A stretch of DNA of 55,387 nucleotides from CAZQIC01 sp964593555. GTDB taxonomy: Bacteria > Bacteroidota > Bacteroidia > JAFLBG01. Position numbers and translations under genes: made by a program. Shown piece after piece: positions 1 to 7,387 of this stretch. The stretch is from NCBI GenBank assembly GCA_964593555.1, contig CAZQIC010000013.1:1-55387 (forward strand), read 5' to 3'. Numbering within the stretch: position 1 is the first letter of the stretch; every line of letters begins with the position of its first letter. Under the pieces are notes generated by a model. It was not told the DNA's origin. It was given only the letters and a program-made list of their open reading frames with translations, and searched no databases.

Positions 1-6
1 AAATCT

Positions 7-54
7 AAAAAAAAATACGGTTACATTTGTTAAAATCAATTAATAGAACCTCCC
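7..54. repeat. Left arm of a 48-bp inverted repeat shared by both ends of the window
   Basis: Positions 7-54 are the exact reverse complement of 55340-55387. The right copy contains the last codons (Gly-Ser-Ile-Asn-stop) of the GIN-domain gene and its 3' flank, ending in nine T. The left copy therefore carries an inverted tail of that gene, fused at about base 54 to the inside of a histidine kinase gene. A chimeric read or assembly fold-back is the simplest explanation; a real inversion junction is the alternative. Confidence 0.9.
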
Positions 55-358
55 CATAGTTAATCTTATGGAAAATGCCTGTAAATATTCAGCAGATAAG
101 CGGGCGGATGTAATTGTTGTGGTTAAACAAAGATCAATCGAACTAGCTTTTGTTGATAAAGGAATTGGGATACCGGCTGAAGATATTCACTATATTTTCC
201 AACCATTTCACCGGGCGAAGAACGCGATCTCCTTTAAAGGGCACGGCCTTGGCCTTTCTTTGGTGAAGAGAATAATTGAATTGCACGGAGGAACAATAAA
301 AGTTAATTCTGTTTTAGGGGAAGGAACAACATCTTCCATTGAGCTGCCGGTAAGCTAA
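53..358 (+). CDS. Sensor histidine kinase, C-terminal HATPase fragment (5' truncated)
   Basis: Only the ATP-binding half of a two-component sensor kinase remains. The N box (NLMENACKYS), the G1 box (DKGIGIP), an F-box-like segment (FQPFHRAKNA) and the G2 box (GHGLGLSLVK) are all visible, ending with the usual GxGTTSSIELP strand. The reading frame is open back to about base 53. Upstream of that the DNA is the inverted repeat, and the frame meets a TAG at 44-46. The ATG at 68 lies inside the N box and is not a true start. The dimerisation domain, phospho-acceptor His and sensor region are missing, so the target pathway is unknown. The truncation falls exactly at the repeat junction, so the intact gene probably exists elsewhere in the genome. 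Confidence 0.85.
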   Translation, partial: PIVNLMENACKYSADKRADVIVVVKQRSIELAFVDKGIGIPAEDIHYIFQPFHRAKNAISFKGHGLGLSLVKRIIELHGGTIKVNSVLGEGTTSSIELPVS

Positions 359-550
359 CTTTAATCTCTTTTTAATCTGAGGTTTATAGTTAAATAATTT
401 ATTTGATAGATATTTATACCACATACACAGAGGTATATTTGCTTGATAATATTCGCGCTTGCTTAAAACTATTGCACCTTAAAAAATACTAACGGTTTAT
501 TTTCTCGGGCGTAAAAACTTTTTGCAGGCGCGTTAATTTTAAGACTCCTC

Positions 551-1687
551 TTATTTTATAACGCTTACTCTTGAGGTATATTTTTGTGTTTCTCCGTTGT
601 TCCAACCACAGTCAATCAAAACAACATAAACGTCCTGTTGCACATTGTTCCCATTCCAGGCACTATTGGTAGAATTGCTATTAAAAATTAGATTTCCCCA
701 GCGATCATAAATTTTCATATTCACATAGCTAAGGTTTGATCCGGCAACGGTAAATACATCATTTACATTATCTCCATTTGGGGTAAAACAATTAGGGAAA
801 AATATAGTATTGTCACAATTGTCTTTAGTGCTCACAACAACAGAATCTCTTTTGGTCTGACAATTACTTGTGACTTCCACCCAATAAGTTCCCGATGAAG
901 AAGCTACATATGTCGAATCGGTTGATCCATCCTGCCAGAGATAAGTTGCATTATTTTGAGCAACACTATAAGTTATGGTTTCTCCCGGACACAGGTCCGC
1001 ATTATCACCAAGATCCCAATCAACATCATCAATGCGCATAACAAAAACATCATCAATGTAATAATAAGCTACATCACTTCCGTTACCTGTATATCCTGCC
1101 AGCTGTGTAATGCTTGCGGTGGCATTACTCTTAAAATTTCCAATAATTAAATGATCTTCACCACCAGTTGCCATGAAGCATCCGGAAATTTTAGTGTAAT
1201 TACTATTGGAAATATAACCACCGGTTTTTGAATCGGTAACCTGCGGAGTGAGCGGTAACGCATAACCTTGAGTAAGATCAACGTATTGTCCGTTCGAAAA
1301 ATAAAATCCAAACTCGTCTATTGCCAATGTGCTGTGTGGATCAAGTTGGATATACATTTCTACATAGTAGTAATTGTTAGCAATCATAGGAGTACCTAAT
1401 TTATTTTCGAAGTATTCATGTTTGTCACCACTGGTATAAACATAAATGCCGCCATGCTTCGTGCCTGTTCTAGGTGACGCACATAAAACATCCGGTGTGC
1501 CACCAGAGGCAGGAAACCAATCGGATGTACAATTATTACAGTTAGATGCAGACCACCAGCTGATTTCCCCAACACAACCCGGAAAACCTTCAAAGCTATA
1601 ATCTGCAACAATATTTTGCGCAAAAGCAGGGGCGTTTCCCCAAATAAGAGCAGTAAACAGAAAAAAGTGTAGTGTTCCTATTTTCAT
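551..1687 (-). CDS. Secreted protein with gliding-motility-associated (T9SS type B) C-terminal domain
   Basis: 378 residues. A signal peptide (hydrophobic residues about 6-20, ending AFAQ) is followed by a Cys-rich carbohydrate-binding-like or jelly-roll-like region of unknown function (about 25-220). An Ig/PKD-like segment (about 228-285) comes next, then a C-terminal domain with the pattern FFPNCFTPNGDNVNDVF and YDRWGNLIF of the gliding-motility-associated CHU_C family. That domain marks export by the type IX secretion system and surface attachment or release. The catalytic or binding role of the middle region is not recognised. The gene stands alone, with 134 bp to its downstream minus-strand neighbour at 1822-2172. 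The same tail type occurs on the three giant proteins at 28.8-40.2 kb. Confidence 0.8.
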   Translation of the reverse strand: MKIGTLHFFLFTALIWGNAPAFAQNIVADYSFEGFPGCVGEISWWSASNCNNCTSDWFPASGGTPDVLCASPRTGTKHGGIYVYTSGDKHEYFENKLGTPMIANNYYYVEMYIQLDPHSTLAIDEFGFYFSNGQYVDLTQGYALPLTPQVTDSKTGGYISNSNYTKISGCFMATGGEDHLIIGNFKSNATASITQLAGYTGNGSDVAYYYIDDVFVMRIDDVDWDLGDNADLCPGETITYSVAQNNATYLWQDGSTDSTYVASSSGTYWVEVTSNCQTKRDSVVVSTKDNCDNTIFFPNCFTPNGDNVNDVFTVAGSNLSYVNMKIYDRWGNLIFNSNSTNSAWNGNNVQQDVYVVLIDCGWNNGETQKYTSRVSVIK

Positions 1688-1821
1688 GATGATTATAAAA
1701 ATACAGAAAAAAGGATAAAAACGAATATATAAAATGGGGTAATTATTCTATTTCTAAAGTAATAAAAAACAGATTTTACAGAGTGGGAAAAAAATGCAAT
1801 TTTAAATTAAGTTTCTGAGTG

Positions 1822-2172
1822 CTATTGCTTGGCCAGTGTAACTACATACTTTAATATGTTTTGTTCGGCTTCGGCATCCAGGTTGGCATCTTTATACTTA
1901 TTTGCTTTTACCACCATTTTGGGATTAATCTCTCTCCACTGTGATTCCGTATAGTCTCCTGCTTTTTTTAATCCGTGGCAGGTACCGCAATTGCCGTCAT
2001 AAAGTGTTTTTCCAAGGACTAATTGGTCGTTGGTAGTACCTGGAAATTTAAATGCTGCCCTTTCCAGTTCAGCCGGAGTAAAAGTAGTTGGCGCAACGGT
2101 GGTAGTGATATTTTTTTTCGAACTGCAGGCAATTATAAAAATTACTGATAAGGTGATAAGAAGGGGCTTCAT
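1822..2172 (-). CDS. Small haem c lipoprotein (cytochrome c family)
   Basis: 116 residues. A lipoprotein signal peptide ends in the lipobox IIAC (Cys16). A single haem-binding motif CGTCH covers residues 62-66, and Met86 in NPKM is a possible distal ligand. This matches the small periplasmic or membrane-anchored cytochrome c fold of Bacteroidota, used for electron transfer. The redox partner is not evident. It lies 83 bp downstream of the YfiR/kinase operon on the same strand, so cotranscription is possible but not shown. Confidence 0.8.
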   Translation of the reverse strand: MKPLLITLSVIFIIACSSKKNITTTVAPTTFTPAELERAAFKFPGTTNDQLVLGKTLYDGNCGTCHGLKKAGDYTESQWREINPKMVVKANKYKDANLDAEAEQNILKYVVTLAKQ

Positions 2173-2255
2173 ATGTTTTAAGATAAGATCCTAAAAGTAT
2201 GAAAATATTTTAATAAAATTTCTTTATTGTTACTGTGATAAATTTTAATATCTGT

Positions 2256-4166
2256 TTATGCTATAAGTGCTTTAGTATTCTCCTCCATATTTTTCGTCGT
2301 TTTTAAATTCGCTTTAATGGTAAAATAAAAAGTACTTCCTTTGCCAGGCTCTGATTCTACCCAGATTTTACCTCCGTGTCGTTCAACTATCTTTTTGCAA
2401 ATGGCCAGGCCAATTCCGGTTCCCTGGTATTTGTCCTTACCGTGGAGGCGCTGAAAGATCACAAATATTTTATCCGAATATTCTTTCGGTATTCCAATGC
2501 CATTGTCTTTAATTGAAAATAAATAATCGCCATTCTCCCTCTTCCATGAAACATGTATCTCAGGACTTTTTTCCCCTTTGTATTTAATGGCATTGCCAAT
2601 TAAATTTTGAAACAACTGGTCTATTAAAACAAGGTCACCGTAAACTGTTGGTAAATCATCTGCCACAATATTGGCATTACTTTCCTTAATAGAATTGGCA
2701 AGGTTTTGTAAAACGTCTTTCAACAGATCATTCATATCAATATGCTCAAAAGGTTTAATCCTGTTAACGCGGGAATATTCCAGGAGACTATTAATAAGAT
2801 TTCTCATCCTGTTGCTTCCATCAATCGCAAAATTTATAAAGTCATTCGCATCCTGATCTAATTTATCCTTGTAACGTTTTCCCAAAAGCTGTACATAGCT
2901 TGTAATTGTTCTTAAAGGTTCCTGCAAATCGTGGGATGCTACATATGCAAATTGCTCCAGGTCGGCATTGGAGCGGCTAAGCTCAAGGCTTTTTTGTTTA
3001 AGTTCGGATTCCGCTTTTTTACTTTTTGTAATGTCACGGGCAAAAGCAATAAACAAATATTTTCCCTTAAGCTGTGTTGGTGCAATGCTGAGTGCACAGG
3101 CGAACTCTGCTCCGGATTTATTCAATGCTTCCAGCTCTATCGTTTTATTGAGTACCGGCCCTTCCCCGGTTTTAAAAAAGTGCTTCATGCCATTCAAGTG
3201 TCTCTCGCGATATTTTTCCGGAATAATAAAATTTTGCAAGGGGTTTCCAATTATCTCATCAGCCTTCCATCCAAAAATAATTTCTGCCTGCGCATTCCAA
3301 CGTACCACATTACTATCACTGTCAATCACAATTACCGCGTCCGGCGCACTGTTAAAAACGGACTGTATCTGTGCTTCGCTTTCTATTAATTCTTTATTTA
3401 CAAACTCGAGATCAATGGTACGTTCTATAACTTTTTGCTCAAGACTTTTGTTGAATTCGTTTAGTTTGTAATTTTGCTGCTGGATTTGACTAAGCATATT
3501 GTTGAATGCATCAGTAAGCAGCCCTAGTTCGTCTTCTCCTAATTTAGTGGCCCGTACGGAATAATCACCTTTTTCAGAAATTGCCTTTGCTGTTTCTGCT
3601 AAAACTGTAATTGGTTCTGAGATTCTCTTTTGAAGAATACTTGATAAAAAATACGCAAGTAAAAAAGACAGGCCAATGACAAAAATGGTTAGTATGCTGT
3701 ATAATTTAAATCGCTCGTACATGGCCTGAAGATCAGATTTAAGATAAAGCGTTCCTAAAAGATTATTATTCTGAATCACTGGCGCAAACCCATCTATGAA
3801 CGAACCTTTGAACTCATATCCTCGTTTTTCAGGCTTAGCGGGGAAATTAGTCAGTGAGGATGTGGCGGGATATAGGGCAAACAACTTTCCATCTTTATCA
3901 TAAAGGCTGGCGGCCACAATATGCTGCTCAGCGGCAAGAGCCGATAAAATTTCTTTAGCATCATCGGGGTTTGCAAAAGCGAGCGCGGCTGTACTATTTG
4001 CTGCAATAATTTTTCCTGTTGTAGAAAGTGTTTGAATTGTTTTTTGCCTGAACGAATAATATTCGTAAAAGAAAAAGGCGGAACATGTTACCAGCAATAC
4101 CGAGCCGCTGATGAGAATAATAACTCTCATCAGTTTTTTTCGTATCGGCTGATCTTTTAATAGCAT
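2256..4166 (-). CDS. CHASE8-HAMP-PAS sensor histidine kinase
   Basis: 636 residues. TM1 is at about 13-33. A periplasmic region follows (about 35-150) with features of the CHASE8 sensor of YfiN/TpbB cyclases: AANSTAALAFANPDDAKEIL and ASLYDKDGKLFALYP. TM2 is at about 155-178, HAMP at about 178-232, and a PAS domain at about 265-385. The HisKA motif SHDLQEPLR places the phospho-acceptor at about His412, and a complete HATPase follows with N box NLIGNAIKYK, DNGIGIP and GTGIGLAICKKIVERHGG. It starts 5 bp after the yfiR-like gene, as the last gene of RR-TonB-YfiR-kinase. In known YfiBNR systems CHASE8 sits on a GGDEF enzyme held in check by YfiR. By inference, the YfiR homologue here gates a phosphorelay instead. 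Confidence 0.85.
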   Translation of the reverse strand: MLLKDQPIRKKLMRVIILISGSVLLVTCSAFFFYEYYSFRQKTIQTLSTTGKIIAANSTAALAFANPDDAKEILSALAAEQHIVAASLYDKDGKLFALYPATSSLTNFPAKPEKRGYEFKGSFIDGFAPVIQNNNLLGTLYLKSDLQAMYERFKLYSILTIFVIGLSFLLAYFLSSILQKRISEPITVLAETAKAISEKGDYSVRATKLGEDELGLLTDAFNNMLSQIQQQNYKLNEFNKSLEQKVIERTIDLEFVNKELIESEAQIQSVFNSAPDAVIVIDSDSNVVRWNAQAEIIFGWKADEIIGNPLQNFIIPEKYRERHLNGMKHFFKTGEGPVLNKTIELEALNKSGAEFACALSIAPTQLKGKYLFIAFARDITKSKKAESELKQKSLELSRSNADLEQFAYVASHDLQEPLRTITSYVQLLGKRYKDKLDQDANDFINFAIDGSNRMRNLINSLLEYSRVNRIKPFEHIDMNDLLKDVLQNLANSIKESNANIVADDLPTVYGDLVLIDQLFQNLIGNAIKYKGEKSPEIHVSWKRENGDYLFSIKDNGIGIPKEYSDKIFVIFQRLHGKDKYQGTGIGLAICKKIVERHGGKIWVESEPGKGSTFYFTIKANLKTTKNMEENTKALIA

Positions 4167-4171
4167 ATTAT

Positions 4172-4735
4172 TTATTTTTTATTTGGCTCAAAAATCTCCG
4201 CCAGTCTTAAAAGTTTAGAGCTAACTACCAGGTTCGCCGCCTTTATTGATTCTAAATTAATCTGCAGCTGTGTTTTATTACTCTTTGTAAAAAATCTCAC
4301 CATCCCGCCGCGTTTCATAAAGTCCGGCGCATCACTAACCGTAAGAACGCTTTGCCCCTTGAGTATTGTTTCGAGCTGGCCAAATTTATTTGTTTCGGTT
4401 TGATTGATAAATAGAATATGGCAGGGCTGAATTTGTGAGATGGAACTAAATCGCTGAATTATTAAAGGATGTCCATTTACTTTTTCTCCTGTAATAGCAT
4501 CATGCAAATAGGATCCAAAAGGATTTTCACCCAAAATGCCAATGACCAATGGTGATCCCGGATTTGCGAATGCAGCAGCCGGCCATTCTATAAACTGTGT
4601 AAAGTTGAAAAGAAAAATTGCTTTTATCTGGTATTCACGCGAAGCAGGTGGTTGAGCCGTTGTAAAAGATACGCTAAACATCGCCAGCAATATGCTGGCA
4701 ATAAATTTAGGCGCTATCATTTTTAAAACGGTCAT
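4172..4735 (-). CDS. YfiR family periplasmic protein (DUF4154)
   Basis: 187 residues with a signal peptide (about 1-27). The body matches the YfiR/DUF4154 family: REYQIKAIFLFNFTQFIEWP near the N terminus, PLVIGILGENPFG, a central ILFINQTE, and the terminal signature LTVSDAPDFMKRGGMVRFF then NLESIKAANLVVSSKLLRLAEI. Family members are periplasmic regulators that bind and repress the CHASE8 domain of the diguanylate cyclase YfiN. The gene is packed between a TonB receptor (10 bp) and a CHASE8 kinase (5 bp). This context strongly suggests a direct periplasmic interaction with that kinase. Confidence 0.85.
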   Translation of the reverse strand: MTVLKMIAPKFIASILLAMFSVSFTTAQPPASREYQIKAIFLFNFTQFIEWPAAAFANPGSPLVIGILGENPFGSYLHDAITGEKVNGHPLIIQRFSSISQIQPCHILFINQTETNKFGQLETILKGQSVLTVSDAPDFMKRGGMVRFFTKSNKTQLQINLESIKAANLVVSSKLLRLAEIFEPNKK

Positions 4736-4745
4736 ATTTATTTTT

Positions 4746-6707
4746 TTAAAATCGGCATACTACTTTTCCATAAATACTTCTGGGTATTGAATACAAGCCA
4801 ATTTCGAAATGTTCATCTTCTAAAAGGTTTTGACCAACTACAGAAACTTCTAAATGATCAAATTGTTTTGCCAGCCGTATATCAAATGTGAAATATGCCG
4901 GTGTGATTGTTACAGGGGGAGTTGAATTTAATGCATCAACATAACGTCCGGTAAGATCGAAAGAAAAATATTTAGGCAAATTCATAATGGACTGAAAAGT
5001 AAATTGATGTTTGGGATCAACTCCCTCTATATTATTACTGATGGATAAAACAGTGGGGCTTGTGGACGAAATATTTTTTTCAAAATAGTTATAACCAAAA
5101 CGTAGTCTCCACCATGATGTTGCCTGGTAATTGCTATAAACTTCTCCGCCCCATGAATCGGCTTTTTGTCCGTTTGCAATTATAGTTGGGGTAGCAGAGT
5201 TTGTATAAGTATTAAAACTTCTGAGATCGGTGTATTGATTATAAAAAGTCGCAAAAGATAAAAACAAATTGGTCATGCTTTTTGTGCGATACCCGAGTTC
5301 GTATGCGATGACATTTTCTGAAACGAATCCCAGGGGAGTATAAGTTTCTCCTGTGGGAGTTATAAGATCTGCGTCGAATCGGCTGGGTGTTCTTACAGCC
5401 CGCGAAACGGAAGTCCATACGGTATGATTTTCATTCGGAGTATATGCAATTCGGGCACTTGGCTGAATTTCAATTCCGGTAAAAACATTGTTCGATATTT
5501 TACTTCCAATAGTTAATTTTAGCAGATCGGGGATACACATTATTTCATCTTGTAAAAAAGCGTTTGCTAAGGGCATAAGTTTATTGGGTGGAGAAAAGAT
5601 AAGGTTGTTTGTAATATCACCCATATACCGGTATGATGCGCCCACAATAATGTTTTGGATTTTTCCGATAGGAAAATGGTACTGAATATCTGCATCATAA
5701 GTAATAACCTCATAATTAAGCGGATTTTTTGCGGCCGGTGATGTTCGTGTAGTATGATCGGCAAATACTCTGAATGTTAAGTCTGATTTTTCAGAAAATA
5801 AATGTGTAAAACGGAACAGCCCATTTTGTCCTGTAACAAGCATACGTCTGGATAAATTATTTTCATCACCTGTATATATATCGCTCTGTAAAGTGATAGT
5901 ATTATTTTTAGAAGGATAATAATCCATTCTAAATCCTCCTTGTTTCATCAATTGCCTGTTAACAGTATCGGTAGTGCCGAATCTTTTCATTTCAAAATGC
6001 TGGCCATATATTCTGTAAAATAATTTTTCACCTATTTTGCCACCGTAACGCATTTCGGAATGGTCCTGGAAAAAATTCGATGTCCCCACTATTTGCGATA
6101 CGTAAAGGCCTTGTGTTTTATCTGCGCTTTTTGTTTTTATATTGATGACTCCATTCACCGCATTTGCGCCCCATAAAGTTCCGCCCGGACCGCTGACTAC
6201 CTCAATAAGTTCTATGTCTTCAAGCATTATGTTTTGCACATCCCAATAAATGCCGCCAAACAACGGATTGTAAATTGATCGTCCATCTATAAGGGCAAGT
6301 AGTTTGTTGGATATTAATCCCCCGGCTGTTGGCAATCCGCTGAAACCGCGTGCAGTAATGGACCAGTCATGAGAATTGGCTTTGGCAATTTGTAAGTTAG
6401 ATGCTAAGCGTAATGCTTCGGGGAGCCTTACTACTCCTGATCTGCGAATGTCTTCAGGAGTGATGATCTGGATTGCCGATGCTACCTCAGTTAATTTCTC
6501 AGGTTTCATAGAGATGGAAGTAACCTCAATATTCATTAATTCTTCGAGGCTCAATAGTTTTAATTTATTGGATGAGAGTATAGAATCATCTTGTGCCTCC
6601 GCGGAGTTATGTATTAATAAAAAAACAAAAAGTACCTTATAAAAAAAGGTACGCTGTCGGAAGGTTAATTTTTTAGTTGGACCGGGGATACTTTTAAGGG
6701 GGTTCAT
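4746..6707 (-). CDS. TonB-dependent outer membrane receptor in the YfiR/kinase operon
   Basis: 653 residues. After an N-terminal hydrophobic segment (about 23-38) there is a LLSLEELMNIEVTS stretch and a TonB plug domain (EKLTEVASAIQIITPEDIRRSG through VSGPGGTLWGANAVNGVINI). A beta-barrel follows and ends in KVVCRF, with the aromatic last residue typical of outer membrane porins. The LSLEELMNIEVTS opening recalls TonB receptors commonly associated with YfiR/DUF4154 and sensor kinases. The substrate is unknown. It sits 45 bp after the response regulator and 10 bp before yfiR. It may be a transporter or a signal-transducing receptor; the context favours signalling. Confidence 0.85.
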   Translation of the reverse strand: MNPLKSIPGPTKKLTFRQRTFFYKVLFVFLLIHNSAEAQDDSILSSNKLKLLSLEELMNIEVTSISMKPEKLTEVASAIQIITPEDIRRSGVVRLPEALRLASNLQIAKANSHDWSITARGFSGLPTAGGLISNKLLALIDGRSIYNPLFGGIYWDVQNIMLEDIELIEVVSGPGGTLWGANAVNGVINIKTKSADKTQGLYVSQIVGTSNFFQDHSEMRYGGKIGEKLFYRIYGQHFEMKRFGTTDTVNRQLMKQGGFRMDYYPSKNNTITLQSDIYTGDENNLSRRMLVTGQNGLFRFTHLFSEKSDLTFRVFADHTTRTSPAAKNPLNYEVITYDADIQYHFPIGKIQNIIVGASYRYMGDITNNLIFSPPNKLMPLANAFLQDEIMCIPDLLKLTIGSKISNNVFTGIEIQPSARIAYTPNENHTVWTSVSRAVRTPSRFDADLITPTGETYTPLGFVSENVIAYELGYRTKSMTNLFLSFATFYNQYTDLRSFNTYTNSATPTIIANGQKADSWGGEVYSNYQATSWWRLRFGYNYFEKNISSTSPTVLSISNNIEGVDPKHQFTFQSIMNLPKYFSFDLTGRYVDALNSTPPVTITPAYFTFDIRLAKQFDHLEVSVVGQNLLEDEHFEIGLYSIPRSIYGKVVCRF

Positions 6708-6752
6708 AAAAAATTATTTTTTAACGGTTAATCATAAAATTATTTCTCGAAT

Positions 6753-7202
6753 TTAATGACTGGGCGGTAATTTAACAATTGACAACCAAAAATTTTCAAT
6801 GGTTGTAATTACATGAATGAATTGATCAAAGTCGACGGGTTTGGTTATATAGCAATTCCCATGGTGGGCATAGGTACTAAGGATATCTTTTTCTGCAGAA
6901 GAAGTTGTGAGTACAATTACGGGAATAAGCATAAGTACAGGGTCCGATTTGATCACTGCAAGAACTTCACGTCCATCTTTTTTTGGCAGGTTAAGGTCAA
7001 GCAAAATAATATCGGGAGTCGCTGCGTTTTTATATTCACCTTCTTTTTTTAGAAACAGCAAAGCCTGTTCTCCATCCATAGCTACGCTCAATTGATTTCG
7101 GATCTTCCCATCCTTAAGCACTTCTTCTGTAAGCCGTATATCGGCGGGATTATCTTCAACCAATAAAATATGAACAGCCTGCGAGGTTTCTTTATTATCC
7201 AT
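6753..7202 (-). CDS. Single-domain response regulator (Rcp1-like CheY family)
   Basis: A stand-alone receiver domain: ILLVEDNPADIRLTEE gives the acidic pair, LLDLNLPKKDG the phospho-acceptor Asp (residue 69 from this start), VLTTSS the switch Thr/Ser, and ITKPVD the conserved Lys. The DNPADIRL wording is typical of the Rcp1/bacteriophytochrome-type single-domain regulators. It is the first gene of the operon with the TonB receptor, yfiR and CHASE8 kinase, and it has no output domain. The frame is open to an ATG at 7274, adding 24 poorly conserved-looking residues. I chose the internal ATG at 7202 because the domain begins about ten residues later. Neither start has a clear ribosome binding site. 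Confidence 0.8.
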   Translation of the reverse strand: MDNKETSQAVHILLVEDNPADIRLTEEVLKDGKIRNQLSVAMDGEQALLFLKKEGEYKNAATPDIILLDLNLPKKDGREVLAVIKSDPVLMLIPVIVLTTSSAEKDILSTYAHHGNCYITKPVDFDQFIHVITTIENFWLSIVKLPPSH

Positions 7203-7387
7203 TGAGACTCGTTTGGTTAAATTAATATGGTCGTTTCCTTGAATTTTGTCCGGATTTAAAACATGCGTGTCCATACCAAGAATACGAGAAAAAACGATTT
7301 TAATCGGTGGCTTTTCGGTAAACAGGGGCTAAAACAAGCCCAACTTGATCAAAAACGGGGTAAGATTTTGACTAATAATAGCTAAGT

